Shown: positions 45,299 through 56,152, counted from the first letter of the stretch. The stretch: DNA of 64,000 nt from an uncultured Prolixibacteraceae bacterium (GCA_913063265.1 CAJXZG010000007.1:1-64000); one strand, 5' to 3'. Translations and numbers: made by a program. The notes: generated by a model not told the origin, from the sequence alone.

Positions 45299-47641
45299 AT
45301 GATAAAACATTTTATATTAATAGCCTGGAGAAATATTACAAGAAGAAAAACACTTTCTTTTATTCAGATAATGTGTCTTTCGGTCGGGCTGGCTGCATTT
45401 ATCCTGGTTGCCCGATATGTACAGTATGAAAAAGACTACGATAAATTCAATGTGAATTTTGACCGTATTTATCGAACACAGACATACCGAATAGATGACC
45501 GCACTGATGAATCAAGAGCTGTGGTGGTTCCATTAGCCAAATACATTCGGGAAAATATACCGGAAGCTGAAAATGCTATTGTAACCAATGAAGTTTGGAA
45601 TGAATATCTCTCATCGGATGATGAACATGTTTATAAAGAACAAAAGGGATTTTTTGCTCCTTCAGATATTTTTGAAATGTTCTCATTTAACCTGATTAGA
45701 GGAAATAAAAAGGATGTTTTGGATCAACCCAATTCAATTGTTTTAAGCCAAACCATGGCTGAAAAATATTTCCCGGGTGAGGATGCTATGGGAAAAACCA
45801 TTTTCGACGAGCAAAAACAAAAATTGCTGGTAACCGGAATTATGGAAGATGTGCCGGAACAGTCAACCATCGATGCCAGTTATTTTAGATCAAACTCTGG
45901 TTTATTAAAGAGACATGGCGAAAACTGGTATAACAGTTCGTTCGAAATTTATGTTTTATTAAAACCTAATGTTTCGGCAGAAACGGTAAATACCAAAATA
46001 GAAAATGTTATAAGGAAATTTGATAAAGACTCGAAACAAGCTGTATTTCTTCAACCCTTGAGCAGATTACATCTTAAAGAATTTGTTCGCGACGATAGGG
46101 GTTCAATAATTTATTTCTTTTCTTTTATTGGTATTTTAACTCTTTTACTCGCATGTGTAAGTTTTATGAACCTAACCACCTCCTTTTCTACCATGCGCTC
46201 GGTTGAAATTGGAGTTCGTAAAGTATCGGGAAGTAACAGAAATATTATTCGTTTTCAGTTTTTAATTGAGGCAATTCTAATTGCTTTTATATCGCTAACA
46301 TTTGCAATAATTTTTTCCTACCTGTTATTGCCGTTGTTTAACACTGTAGTTAACCGAAATATTGAATTACAACTTTTGAGTAATCCAATATTTATTTTAT
46401 TCCTGGTTGCGGCTGTATTAATTACAGGATTTATCGGAGGCAGCTACCCTGCTTTGTTTATATCGAGGCTAAAACCGGTTAATGTATTAAAGGGAAGAAA
46501 TTCATTTAAAAAAGGCAGAATAAGAGGACTCACTGCAATGGTATATCTTCAGTTTATACTTTCTGTAGTACTCTTAACATCCAGCATTTGGATGTATAAG
46601 CAGGTTACTTTTCTTAAAAATAAAGACCTGGGGTATAAAAAAGAAAATCTGTTGCATTGTAAACTTCCGGGTGTGGAAACCAATATTTCCTACCAGCAGG
46701 TACGTCAGCGCATTCTGGAAAATCCCGGCATCGAAGATATGTCTATTTCTATAAATTCTCCATTACATTCAAGCTGGGGTTCCCGTGTTCAGTATGAAGA
46801 AGGTCCAACCGATGACCATAGCTATGGGCGATGGAACGAAGCCTGTGAGAATTTTGTAAATACATTGAGTTTAAAAGTAGTACAGGGAAGAAACTTTTCT
46901 GACAGTTATTCTGCCGAAAACAAAAACTGTTTAATCAATGAAACAGCGGTCAAACATTTTGGGTGGGATGATCCGATTGGAAAATGGATTGAAATGAATG
47001 GAGAACGTTATACGGTAGTGGGAGTGCTAAAGGATTTTAACAACGATGATGTACATAATCCAATAATCCCTTACATTTTATTGTATCGCGACAGTGGATT
47101 TGGCAATATTAATGATCTCACATTTAAAGTTAATCCGAATACAACAATCAGCAGTTTGGATCATATTAATTCAGTTCTAAAAGAAACCTTTCCAAATGTT
47201 CTGTTTGAAGTAAACGGTTACGATGTTGGAACTTATCGCCTGGCACTCGAAATATGGACCAGCGCAAAAAACACATTTGCATTTTTTACTGTACTTGCTG
47301 TTATAATTGCAGCAATGGGTTTGTTTGGTCTTGTGGTTTTTGCCTCACAGAGAAGAGTGAAAGAAATTGGAATCAGAAAAGTACAGGGAGCCAGAGCCGA
47401 ACAAATATTGCCACTAATTACCAAACAATTTGTAGTTTTGGTTGTAGCGGCTAATGTTATTGCTTATCCATTGGCACGTATGCTTGAGAATGTAACACCG
47501 GGAGCCTTCAAATACCAGTTTACACTTGTAGACATACTAACAGTTTTGGCTATCTCCGTATTTGTGACTTTGGCATCCAGTGGTTATCAGGCGCTCAGAG
47601 CCTCGCAGTTAAATCCGGTTGAAGCATTACGATATGAATAA
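45299..47641 (+). CDS. FtsX/MacB-type ABC permease, copy 5 (divergent subgroup)
   Basis: 780 residues. Helix 1 is IQIMCLSVGLAAFILVARYV (about 22-42). This copy belongs to another branch: the first motif is SVEIGVRKVSGSNRNIIRFQ, and the second is KEIGIRKVQGARAEQILPLI followed by VVLVVAANVIAYPLARML instead of the IKWVxIAFVIACPIAYY found in its neighbours. It ends NPVEALRYE but has neither the hairpin nor the second tail after the stop. It may have joined the array separately. Confidence 0.92.
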   Translation: MIKHFILIAWRNITRRKTLSFIQIMCLSVGLAAFILVARYVQYEKDYDKFNVNFDRIYRTQTYRIDDRTDESRAVVVPLAKYIRENIPEAENAIVTNEVWNEYLSSDDEHVYKEQKGFFAPSDIFEMFSFNLIRGNKKDVLDQPNSIVLSQTMAEKYFPGEDAMGKTIFDEQKQKLLVTGIMEDVPEQSTIDASYFRSNSGLLKRHGENWYNSSFEIYVLLKPNVSAETVNTKIENVIRKFDKDSKQAVFLQPLSRLHLKEFVRDDRGSIIYFFSFIGILTLLLACVSFMNLTTSFSTMRSVEIGVRKVSGSNRNIIRFQFLIEAILIAFISLTFAIIFSYLLLPLFNTVVNRNIELQLLSNPIFILFLVAAVLITGFIGGSYPALFISRLKPVNVLKGRNSFKKGRIRGLTAMVYLQFILSVVLLTSSIWMYKQVTFLKNKDLGYKKENLLHCKLPGVETNISYQQVRQRILENPGIEDMSISINSPLHSSWGSRVQYEEGPTDDHSYGRWNEACENFVNTLSLKVVQGRNFSDSYSAENKNCLINETAVKHFGWDDPIGKWIEMNGERYTVVGVLKDFNNDDVHNPIIPYILLYRDSGFGNINDLTFKVNPNTTISSLDHINSVLKETFPNVLFEVNGYDVGTYRLALEIWTSAKNTFAFFTVLAVIIAAMGLFGLVVFASQRRVKEIGIRKVQGARAEQILPLITKQFVVLVVAANVIAYPLARMLENVTPGAFKYQFTLVDILTVLAISVFVTLASSGYQALRASQLNPVEALRYE

Positions 47642-47727
47642 TTACTTTCAAAATAAAAATGAATTAAATTGAAATAAAAGTTCCAGTAACATAAATATAA
47701 TTAGTCAAACTTTAAAAAATCAGGATA

Positions 47728-48732
47728 ATGAGAATCAAAATGAACTTTAAAGAACATACAGTAAGATTAATGCTTATTGTTTCTGTGTTAAGCATGGGAG
47801 TTGTGGAGATTGGTACAGCTCAAACCATAACTAAAAAATTTGATATGAATCAGCCCGGCACGCTGTTGTGCTCATCTTCGGGTGGAAGTGTTACGGTTGA
47901 TGCACATGAAAAAAATGAAGTAATTGTACAGGCATTTGTACGTAAAAAAGGAGAAGTTTTATCGCCAAACGATTCTGATTTGGAAGAAGTTTTGGAAGGA
48001 TTTGATTTGATAATTAAAAAAAATGGAACCGAAATTACTGCAAAAGCTCATCGAAAAAACCGTGGCAAATTCTGGAACAACACCGGAATCTATTTTACGG
48101 TAATTGTTCCTCATGAGATGTCCTGCGATGTTTCATCTAGCGGTGGAAGTGTTAAAATTTCAGGTGTTGAAGGAACTCACGACTTCTCAAGCAGTGGAGG
48201 AAGTGTTAAACTTGAAAATACTGCAGGAACCACAACAGCCAAATCTTCCGGAGGCAGTGTAAGTGCATACAAACATAAAGGAGATATTAAATTAAGTTCA
48301 AGCGGAGGCAGTGTTACTTTGGACAAAGCAAAAGGAAGTGTATATGCACACAGCTCAGGCGGTAGCGTAAAACTAAAAAATATTGCCGGAGATATTGATG
48401 CTCACAGTAGCGGAGGAGGTGTTTATGTTAGCGGTGAAGCGCCAATGGTAAAAGCCAAATCCAGCGGGGGCCCGGTAAAAGTCGACATCAGCAATGTAAG
48501 CAAAGAATTACACCTGGTTTCAAGCGGAGGAAGTGTGGATGCTGTAATTTACCAGGGAGACAAGTTAGGTATGAATCTCGATTTAGGTGCTTCAGGCAGG
48601 GTAAATATCGACCTTTACGATTTCTCCGGAAAATCTGAAAAAAGCAGAATTAAAGGAACAATGAACAATGGTGGAATCCCGGTTTATATGAGAGCTTCAG
48701 GAGGAAGTGTTAATGTTCAGTTCGAGGATTAA
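47728..48732 (+). CDS. DUF4097-like secreted SSGGSV-repeat protein
   Basis: A 334-residue exported protein; the signal peptide ends near residue 32 (GTAQ). From residue about 50 it carries ten SSGGSV-like units (variants SSGGGV, SSGGPV, RASGGSV), most spaced 17-20 residues apart, each starting a strand such as SVKISGVEG or SVTLDKAKG. This is the DUF4097/DUF2807-like right-handed beta-solenoid plan (putative adhesin or envelope-stress-linked protein). The codons of the repeats vary, so the protein rather than the DNA is conserved. Its place inside the permease array suggests a partner or substrate of export, but this is inference. Confidence 0.85.
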   Translation: MRIKMNFKEHTVRLMLIVSVLSMGVVEIGTAQTITKKFDMNQPGTLLCSSSGGSVTVDAHEKNEVIVQAFVRKKGEVLSPNDSDLEEVLEGFDLIIKKNGTEITAKAHRKNRGKFWNNTGIYFTVIVPHEMSCDVSSSGGSVKISGVEGTHDFSSSGGSVKLENTAGTTTAKSSGGSVSAYKHKGDIKLSSSGGSVTLDKAKGSVYAHSSGGSVKLKNIAGDIDAHSSGGGVYVSGEAPMVKAKSSGGPVKVDISNVSKELHLVSSGGSVDAVIYQGDKLGMNLDLGASGRVNIDLYDFSGKSEKSRIKGTMNNGGIPVYMRASGGSVNVQFED

Positions 48733-48814
48733 ATGAATGAATTACAAATAACATAACTTTTAAAACGGTGCTCCAAAGGCAATACTAAACTAAAAACGTT
48801 AACCGAAAATTTAT

Positions 48815-51211
48815 ATGTTGAAAATTATTTTTCTTTCTGCATTCAGAAGTCTGTTAAAATATAAGCAGATGAGCCTGATTAATTTGCTCGGGTTGGTAAT
48901 CGGGCTCACATCCTTTTTATTTTCTGCTTATTACATTGTATATGAGTTTTCGTATGATTCATTTTTTGAAAAATCTGAAAATATATATCGTATTAATTTT
49001 GAAGTAAAAAAGCAGGGAGAACAAATATATAATGGTGCCAAGTCTCCTTTGGCCCTGCGTTATACCATAAAAGAACAAATTCCTGATATAGAAGCGAATG
49101 GCTGTTCATATTTTGAAAAGTGCCAGGTATTATACGAAGATACTTATTTTGCAAATCAGGATTTTTTATGGGTTTCTGAAGATTTTGAGAAAGTATTTCC
49201 ACTCGAAATGATTGAAGGTTATGCCGATTATTCAGCACCACGCCTGGGAATTATTTCTGAAACGGCGGCCAAAGCCCTTTTCCACAATACAAATCCTATC
49301 GGGAAAATTATGGAGGTTAATGGCGAAATGCCGATAGAAATAACAGGTATTTTTAAAGATTTACCATCCAACACTCATCTTAATGCACAGTATTTTGTGT
49401 CCTACAAAACCTGGGTTGAGATGGGTGTAATCAATGAAGAACAAGATTGGTATGGCGGATGGTGGAATTATGTGAAACTAAAGGACAAAACATCAGCGGA
49501 ACAAACACTCGAAAAGATAAATGGATTTGTAGATTCACACATGGCTTTCCTTGCTGATGATAACCGTACAGCATCTTTTTCTCTTCAACCCTTAAAAGAA
49601 TTGCACTACATACAGGGTATTGAAGGCGAAATGGGCGCGAATACAAATTACTCCTCCCTGGTTAATCTGATATTAATTGCATTGTTAACCGTATTTATTG
49701 CGTGGATAAACTATGTAAATCTGTCGACAGCACATGCACAAACCAGATCACTGCAAATTGCCATGCGTAAACTTATTGGAGCAACGAACCTGCATGTCTG
49801 GTATCAATCACTGGCCGAAAGTATCATTTTAAATTTAGGAGCTCTTTTTATATCCTTTGGAATATACTTTTTGTTCAAAAACTCTTTTGCAGACTTATTT
49901 AATATTCCACTAAAACAGGCGTACATCCCACACGGATATATATTTCTAATATTGTTTGCACTTGTTTTTGCCGGTATACTTTTTTCAAGTCTTTATTATG
50001 CAGTGTCACTTTCCAGAATCAAATCTCTTTCACAACAGGGAAAAAATAAAAAGGGCAAATTTCAAAAAGGCCTGGTTATGGTACAAATGGCTTTGTCAGT
50101 TCTTTTTCTGATAAGCACCATTGTTGTTTATAAACAAATTAATTACATGAAAAAGAAAGACCTGGGCATTGAGCTAAATGGTGTTGTTGTATGTACCGGC
50201 CCTGCTTCTCTTAACCCTGACCCTCAAAAAAGACAAAAGTACCAGGCTTTTAAAAATGAAGTACTCGGATATGCAGGTTTTGAATCGGTTACCTTTAATT
50301 ATTTTGTTCCCGGGATGGAACCTCCCGGACTGGTACATTCCGAATTCCGAAATCCTGCAAAGGGAGTTGTTTCAGGTACAATATTCTACGAGAACAACGG
50401 AGATGACGGACTTTTAAATACGTACAAAATCAAATTACTTGCCGGGAAAAATTTTAGTCTTGCACAAAATCAAAATTACAACAAGATTATAATAAACGAA
50501 ACGGCAATGTCCATTCTTGGATTTAACAATCCGGAGGAAGCAATCGGAAACCGAATTTACCGGCAAGGCGATACAACACGATTAGAAGTTCTGGGTGTGG
50601 TAGCTGATTTTCATAATGAAGGTTTACAGAAACCCATTTACCCCATTGTGTGGAACAATTATTACCCGAGAGAATTTGGATATTTTGCAGTCAGGGTTAA
50701 CACAAAAAATGCACAGGAAACCATTGCTCAATTGCAGGAAATTTGGGACAGGCATTATAAAAAAGATAAGTTCGATTTTGTTTTTGCCAACCAACAATTT
50801 AATCAACAATATGAATCTGAAAGTCGTTACAGCACATTTTTTATCTGGCTTACTTTTTTGTCGATTTCTATTGCTTCAATCGGATTGTATGGTTTAATTC
50901 TGTATTACCTGGATAAACGGAATAAAGAAATAAGTCTTCGAAAAGTAAATGGCGCCAGTATTGCCCAGATTGTAATAATGCTAAACAAAGACTTTGTAAA
51001 ATGGGTGGCTATTGCTTTTGTAATTGCAAGCCCGGTTGCATATTTCACAACCAATAAATGGCTTGAAAATTTTGCTTTTAAAACCAATTTAAACTGGTGG
51101 ATATTTATGGTGGCCGGTGCACTTACTTTGGGAATTGCATTGTTCACAGTGAGTTGGCAAAGTTGGCGAGCCTCAACGAGGAATCCTGTTGAGGCACTCA
51201 GATATGAGTGA
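48815..51211 (+). CDS. FtsX/MacB-type ABC permease, copy 6
   Basis: 798 residues. Helix 1 is INLLGLVIGLTSFLFSAYYI (about 21-41). The first FtsX half reads SLQIAMRKLIGATNLHVWYQ and the second NKEISLRKVNGASIAQIVIM. The first periplasmic core is typical (ALFHNTNPIGKIMEVNGE, then EITGIFKDLPSNTHLNAQYF). It ends STRNPVEALRYE with TGA, followed by an in-frame remnant of a second tail. Confidence 0.92.
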   Translation: MLKIIFLSAFRSLLKYKQMSLINLLGLVIGLTSFLFSAYYIVYEFSYDSFFEKSENIYRINFEVKKQGEQIYNGAKSPLALRYTIKEQIPDIEANGCSYFEKCQVLYEDTYFANQDFLWVSEDFEKVFPLEMIEGYADYSAPRLGIISETAAKALFHNTNPIGKIMEVNGEMPIEITGIFKDLPSNTHLNAQYFVSYKTWVEMGVINEEQDWYGGWWNYVKLKDKTSAEQTLEKINGFVDSHMAFLADDNRTASFSLQPLKELHYIQGIEGEMGANTNYSSLVNLILIALLTVFIAWINYVNLSTAHAQTRSLQIAMRKLIGATNLHVWYQSLAESIILNLGALFISFGIYFLFKNSFADLFNIPLKQAYIPHGYIFLILFALVFAGILFSSLYYAVSLSRIKSLSQQGKNKKGKFQKGLVMVQMALSVLFLISTIVVYKQINYMKKKDLGIELNGVVVCTGPASLNPDPQKRQKYQAFKNEVLGYAGFESVTFNYFVPGMEPPGLVHSEFRNPAKGVVSGTIFYENNGDDGLLNTYKIKLLAGKNFSLAQNQNYNKIIINETAMSILGFNNPEEAIGNRIYRQGDTTRLEVLGVVADFHNEGLQKPIYPIVWNNYYPREFGYFAVRVNTKNAQETIAQLQEIWDRHYKKDKFDFVFANQQFNQQYESESRYSTFFIWLTFLSISIASIGLYGLILYYLDKRNKEISLRKVNGASIAQIVIMLNKDFVKWVAIAFVIASPVAYFTTNKWLENFAFKTNLNWWIFMVAGALTLGIALFTVSWQSWRASTRNPVEALRYE

Positions 51212-51259
51212 CGAAATCCTGATGCCATCGTCGGGATGGAAGTGCTCAGGTATGAATAA
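51188..51259 (+). repeat. Duplicated permease gene tail around a hairpin, unit 6
   Basis: Real tail 51188-51211 with a small hairpin CACTC-AGATAT-GAGTG over the stop. After the TGA the same frame continues RNP-DAIVG-MEVLRYE and a stop at 51259. This is exactly the RNP-VEALRYE ending interrupted by five codons of hairpin. Offset 48 bases. Confidence 0.85.
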
Positions 51260-51330
51260 TGAATCCTCATATTAGAGTTTCAACAGAAAAACAATTAAAC
51301 AAAATGTGATTTATATTTAAACTGAAAGTC

Positions 51331-53691
51331 ATGATAAAAGAATATTTAAAATCAGGAATGCGGAATTTAATATCCAACAAGATATTTACTGTAATCAATA
51401 TATTAGGACTGGCAATTGGATTGGTAAGCTCACTTCTTATTTTTACATGGGTGAATAATGAACTGAGTTATGACAAGTTTCATACAAATGCACCACAGTT
51501 GTGCCGTTTAATCGGCAATGATGCCGTAAATTCCCCTGAACCACTGGCACCTGTACTTATCGATGAGTTCCCGGAAATTATAAATGCTTCGCGATTTCGA
51601 TTACTTCCGCAAAGTAAACTGGAATTTGAAAAAACAATTTTTGAAACCAGGCCTGCAGCAATCGACAATTCATTTTTTGAAATGTTTTCATTCAATTTTA
51701 TTAAAGGCGATAAAGAAACAGCGTTACAGTCTCCGTCATCAATGGTGGTCAGCCAAAGTTTTGCATCTCGCATTTTTGGCGAGAATGAACCACTTGGGAA
51801 ACCGGTATCGATACTTTTTTACGGACAGGTAATGGAATTTTATGTTTCAGCAATTGTTGATGATTTACCTCATAATTCACATATCCACCCTGAATGTTAT
51901 GTTTCAATTTATGATTTTGTGAACAAGCTTTATGGAGGAGAATTAAGCGAGTGGTCCGACTGGTCGGCAGTAACCTATGTCCAGATTCCTGAAAATATTG
52001 ACAAAACAGGGATGGAAGAAAAAATAAGCAATTGTGTTTTATCGCACACAAACAATAACTCCGACTATAAGGTTCAGGAAATTCAGCCTGTTACAAAAAT
52101 TCACCTGAGCTCAGGCTTTAAAAACGAATATGCAGATTGCCGTGATATAAAATACGTTTACATCTTTTCTGTTATCGCATTTTTTATTTTACTGATTGCA
52201 TGTATTAATTATGCTAACAATACTATTTCCGCAGCAATGAAAAGACTGAAAGAGATAGGAATCAGAAAGGTAATCGGAGCTACACGAACTGTCTTGATTA
52301 AACAATTGTCCGTCGAATCGATTCTGGTTCTTTTTATTGCTTCAGTTATCGCTTTTGCCGTGCTTTCATTTTCTACACCATTTTTTGAAGATTTAACCGG
52401 AAGTGACCTCTCTTTTTTTCCTTTCGAAATAATTATACTGTTTCTTTCAATATCCATTGTAATACTGGGAATCATTGTCGGCATCTTTCAAACTACCTAT
52501 TTTTTATCGTTTAAAACAATCACAGTTTTACAGGCAAGAATAAGGGTTCCAAACAAGCGAATTTCAGGGAAAGCCATTTTAACCACCATACAGTTTGCCC
52601 TGGCAATAATTATAATAATAGGGGCAATTGGAGTAAAAAAGCAAATATATCATGTTCAGAACCTGGACCTTGGATTTGAAGAAGAAAACCTGGTATATTT
52701 TCCTTTAATGAATAATTCAAACGAGAATATACAGCTTCTAAAAAACGAGCTGCTTACAAATCCCAACATTTTAAGTGTGACTTCAGGGCACCTGCTAACA
52801 GCCTTAAATAAACAAAATTCCAGCTCAATTAACTGGACCGGCAAAAATCCGGAAGAGGTGTATTATGCCAATATACATCGTGTGGATTTTGATTTTCAAA
52901 AAACATACGGCGCAGAAATGGCAGATGGCAGATTTTTTTCTGAAGAACTGGCAAGCGATAAATCATCGGCATTTATCCTGAATGAATCTGCGGTAAAAAC
53001 CTTTAACATGGAATCACCGGTAGGCAAAAATTTTTCGCTGTGGGGAAGGGATGGCAGAATTATCGGAGTAATAAAGGATTACCATTATGAAACTGCACAT
53101 AACATGGTTTCTCCGGCAGTTTTATGGATGAATACAGAGGTGAGTTTTCCTAAGCATGAAACCATAACAATGCGAATCCGGCCTGAAAACCTTCACAACA
53201 CTCTACAATTTGCTCAGAATATAATTGAAGAACATAACATGGGCTACAAATCAGAATATTATTTCCTGGATTCTTCATTTGAAAATGCATACACAGCAGA
53301 ACAGCGTTTTTCAAAAATAATGAACGTAGCATCTCTGCTGGCGATTTTTATATCATGTATAGGATTATTCGCACTTATAACTTTTGCAGTAAGAAAACGC
53401 ATTAAGGAAATTGGCATTCGTAAAGTAAATGGAGCATCTGAAATTACAATTATGAGCATTTTGTCGAAGGATATTGTAAAATGGGTTCTAGTAGCACTTG
53501 TAGTAGCCACACCGGTTTCATATTATGTTATGACCAGGTGGCTTGAAAATTTTGCTTATAAAACCACACTAAGCTGGTGGATTTTTGCCCTCGCAGGATT
53601 ATTAACCTTAGGAATCGCATTACTTACTGTTTCATTTCAGTCATGGAAAGCTGCCACAAGGAATCCGATCGAAGCACTCAGATATGAGTGA
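51331..53691 (+). CDS. FtsX/MacB-type ABC permease, copy 7
   Basis: 786 residues. Helix 1 is INILGLAIGLVSSLLIFTWV (about 21-41). The first FtsX half is well kept (MKRLKEIGIRKVIGATRTVL), as is the second (RKRIKEIGIRKVNGASEITI). The final helix ends LLTVSFQSWKAATRNPIEALRYE, with Ile for Val in the tail. The SFQSWKAA ending is shared with copy 9, which suggests these two are closer to each other. Confidence 0.92.
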   Translation: MIKEYLKSGMRNLISNKIFTVINILGLAIGLVSSLLIFTWVNNELSYDKFHTNAPQLCRLIGNDAVNSPEPLAPVLIDEFPEIINASRFRLLPQSKLEFEKTIFETRPAAIDNSFFEMFSFNFIKGDKETALQSPSSMVVSQSFASRIFGENEPLGKPVSILFYGQVMEFYVSAIVDDLPHNSHIHPECYVSIYDFVNKLYGGELSEWSDWSAVTYVQIPENIDKTGMEEKISNCVLSHTNNNSDYKVQEIQPVTKIHLSSGFKNEYADCRDIKYVYIFSVIAFFILLIACINYANNTISAAMKRLKEIGIRKVIGATRTVLIKQLSVESILVLFIASVIAFAVLSFSTPFFEDLTGSDLSFFPFEIIILFLSISIVILGIIVGIFQTTYFLSFKTITVLQARIRVPNKRISGKAILTTIQFALAIIIIIGAIGVKKQIYHVQNLDLGFEEENLVYFPLMNNSNENIQLLKNELLTNPNILSVTSGHLLTALNKQNSSSINWTGKNPEEVYYANIHRVDFDFQKTYGAEMADGRFFSEELASDKSSAFILNESAVKTFNMESPVGKNFSLWGRDGRIIGVIKDYHYETAHNMVSPAVLWMNTEVSFPKHETITMRIRPENLHNTLQFAQNIIEEHNMGYKSEYYFLDSSFENAYTAEQRFSKIMNVASLLAIFISCIGLFALITFAVRKRIKEIGIRKVNGASEITIMSILSKDIVKWVLVALVVATPVSYYVMTRWLENFAYKTTLSWWIFALAGLLTLGIALLTVSFQSWKAATRNPIEALRYE

Positions 53692-53739
53692 AGAAATCCC
53701 GATAGCATCGTCGGGATGAAAGCTTTAAAGTATAAATAG
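53668..53739 (+). repeat. Duplicated permease gene tail around a hairpin, unit 7
   Basis: Real tail 53668-53691, then in the same frame RNP-DSIVG-MKALKYK and a stop at 53739. The inserted codons form the hairpin ATCCCGA...TCGGGAT. Offset 48 bases. The second tail is more worn than in units 1-3. Confidence 0.84.
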
Positions 53740-53814
53740 CTTTTTATTCAGAACCGAATAAAGGAAAATCCATCAATGATCAACTTAAAACAATAAATTA
53801 AATTACCAGAAACC

Positions 53815-56136
53815 ATGAAACTAATTTCTTATTTTACATCCTTTTTTTATAGGAAAAAGCCTAACAGGTATGTAAATATTATAGGCCTGACCGTGGCATT
53901 TGCTGTCTTTATTTTTATCCTTCTTTTTGTTAATAATGAATTGAATTTTGACAAATTTGTTGCAAACGGCGACAGGATATTCCGCATTGAAGAAGGAGAA
54001 TTCAACCAGGTACCTTCAGCAATAAGCAAATTGGCTAAACAGAATCTCGACGAAATAGAAAACACTGCTACCGTTAAATCCTTTGATAACCATTGGATAA
54101 GTTACAACAAAAATATCTTCGAAATAGAAGACTTTTGTTTTACTGAGAATTCATTTTTCAAGATATTTCCGATTCCATTTGTAGTGGGAAATCCGGAAAC
54201 CGCCCTCGACGCACCATTTAAAATTGTGTTATCTGAAACCCTTGCAAAGAATATATTTGGCAGTAAAAATCCGATCGGGGAGCTCGTGAACTTTAAAAAT
54301 GAAGATTATTATACCGTAACAGGTGTAATAAAAGACCTTCCTGATTTTCATCTACCTGTTAAAGCCATTGCCTCTTACAAATCGCTTGAGTCAAGATACA
54401 ATTTACCTGAATATAATTGGTACTGGGGACTGGTAACATATGTGATGTTAAAAGAAAAACAGAATCCCGATATGGTTGAAGAAAAACTGAATGTTCTATT
54501 AAACGAAAAAAATGAACAATGGGAAGCCAATGGCAGCTCTGTTTTTTTCAGGCCATTTAACGATATTTATCTGTCAAACGATACATATGGGAACGATGAA
54601 ACCAAACACGGGAATGCCTCTTTGCTTATCATTTTAACAGTTATAGGTGTTTTTATTGTATTAATTGCAAGTGTTAATTATATAAACCTTTCTGTTTCTT
54701 ATGGAATTCGTAAGTCAAATGACCTAATTGTTCGGAGGATTTTGGGTAGTACAAAGCGAAATTTTATATTCAGCCAAATCCTCCAGTCATGTTTATCGAT
54801 TTTTATATCAATATTACTGGCTTTCAGCATCGTTTCAGTTTTTCTTAATTCTTTTGAGAGTTTAATAGGAAAAGAACTTAATGTTGCATCATTCATTAGT
54901 ATAAAAAATGCCTTCATTTTAATTACGGTGATTCTGACTTTATCCATAATTTATGGCTTATTGCCGGCATTAATTTTACTAAAAGTCAATTCGTTTCAAT
55001 CGGTAAAAAGTTCCCTGGTCAACACAAAACATTCAGGTTTTAATTCAACCCTTGTCATATTTCAATATGCACTTTCCATAATTCTTATTTGTGGAACGAT
55101 TATAACGTATAAACAACTTAATTATATCAAGAAAAGCGATCTCGGATTTAATAAAGATCAGGTTGTGAGTATAGAATTAACTCCCGAGTTGAAAAAAAAT
55201 CCCGAAAGGTTTAAAGAAGAATTAGCAGAAAATTCAAACATACTAGGTGTTTCTTTTGCTTCCAATAACATTACGCAGTTTAATGAATATGCGCTGGGTT
55301 TTTCCATTGATAACCATGTTCATATTTTTAATAGCGCATTAATCGATCCTGAATTTATTCCATTAATGGAATTTAACCTGATTCAGGGAGAAAATTTTTC
55401 CCTGAATAAAAAAAGCTTGATGACTGAAGGATATATTGCCAATGAAACAGCATGGAATATTTTAAAAAACTCATCATTAAAAGATAAGAATTATGAATTG
55501 GACAACAGAATATTAATAGGGGTTATAAAGGATTTTCATTTTGAATCATTTCATACCAGGGTAAATCCTTTGATATTTTATGGTGGTAACAATGAAAATT
55601 ACAACAATGCTTTTGTTAAACTTACAGGTGGAAATATAAGCCAGGCAATAACACATATCGAAAATACATTTGAAGAATTAGATCCTGAAAGCTTATGTAA
55701 ATACCATTTTGTCAACGATGCTGTGAATAACATGTATCATTCTGAAAATGTAATGTCCCGATTACTGGGGATCTTTACCCTGATTGCAATCTTTATCGCG
55801 GGAATTGGAATAATTTCACTTTCAGCCCTGACGATAGAATCCCGTATTAAAGAAATAGGAATACGAAAAGTTAATGGAGCAAAAGTATCAACCTTGTTGT
55901 CAATGTTAAACAAGAATTATATTAAGTGGGTTCTTATTGCCTTTGTTATATCTGTTCCCGTTTCGTGGTTTATAATGAATAAATGGTTAAGCAACTTTAT
56001 GTACAAAACCGAACTGAATTGGTGGTTATTTGCCCTGGCAGGGATGTTGGCTTTGGGAATTGCTTTACTTACAGTAAGCTGGCAAAGCTGGCAGGCAGCA
56101 ACAAGGAATCCTGTGGATGCTCTGAAGTATGAATAA
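53815..56136 (+). CDS. FtsX/MacB-type ABC permease, copy 8
   Basis: 773 residues. Helix 1 is VNIIGLTVAFAVFIFILLFV (about 19-39). The first FtsX half is diverged (SYGIRKSNDLIVRRILGSTK) while the second is standard (ESRIKEIGIRKVNGAKVSTL). The tail reads NPVDALKYE, with Asp and Lys replacing Glu and Arg, and no hairpin or second tail follows the TAA. Confidence 0.92.
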   Translation: MKLISYFTSFFYRKKPNRYVNIIGLTVAFAVFIFILLFVNNELNFDKFVANGDRIFRIEEGEFNQVPSAISKLAKQNLDEIENTATVKSFDNHWISYNKNIFEIEDFCFTENSFFKIFPIPFVVGNPETALDAPFKIVLSETLAKNIFGSKNPIGELVNFKNEDYYTVTGVIKDLPDFHLPVKAIASYKSLESRYNLPEYNWYWGLVTYVMLKEKQNPDMVEEKLNVLLNEKNEQWEANGSSVFFRPFNDIYLSNDTYGNDETKHGNASLLIILTVIGVFIVLIASVNYINLSVSYGIRKSNDLIVRRILGSTKRNFIFSQILQSCLSIFISILLAFSIVSVFLNSFESLIGKELNVASFISIKNAFILITVILTLSIIYGLLPALILLKVNSFQSVKSSLVNTKHSGFNSTLVIFQYALSIILICGTIITYKQLNYIKKSDLGFNKDQVVSIELTPELKKNPERFKEELAENSNILGVSFASNNITQFNEYALGFSIDNHVHIFNSALIDPEFIPLMEFNLIQGENFSLNKKSLMTEGYIANETAWNILKNSSLKDKNYELDNRILIGVIKDFHFESFHTRVNPLIFYGGNNENYNNAFVKLTGGNISQAITHIENTFEELDPESLCKYHFVNDAVNNMYHSENVMSRLLGIFTLIAIFIAGIGIISLSALTIESRIKEIGIRKVNGAKVSTLLSMLNKNYIKWVLIAFVISVPVSWFIMNKWLSNFMYKTELNWWLFALAGMLALGIALLTVSWQSWQAATRNPVDALKYE

Positions 56137-56152
56137 AAGCGACAAAAAAACA

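Noticed and set aside
48120-48720. Repeats in the SSGGSV gene as a CRISPR-like or tandem DNA repeat
   Set aside because: The units differ in codons and spacing and form one long open frame; the repetition is at protein level.
48766-48782. GG-N10-GC spacing (CGGTGC...AGGCA) before permease copy 6
   Set aside because: Only about half of the -24 and -12 consensus bases match; probably chance.
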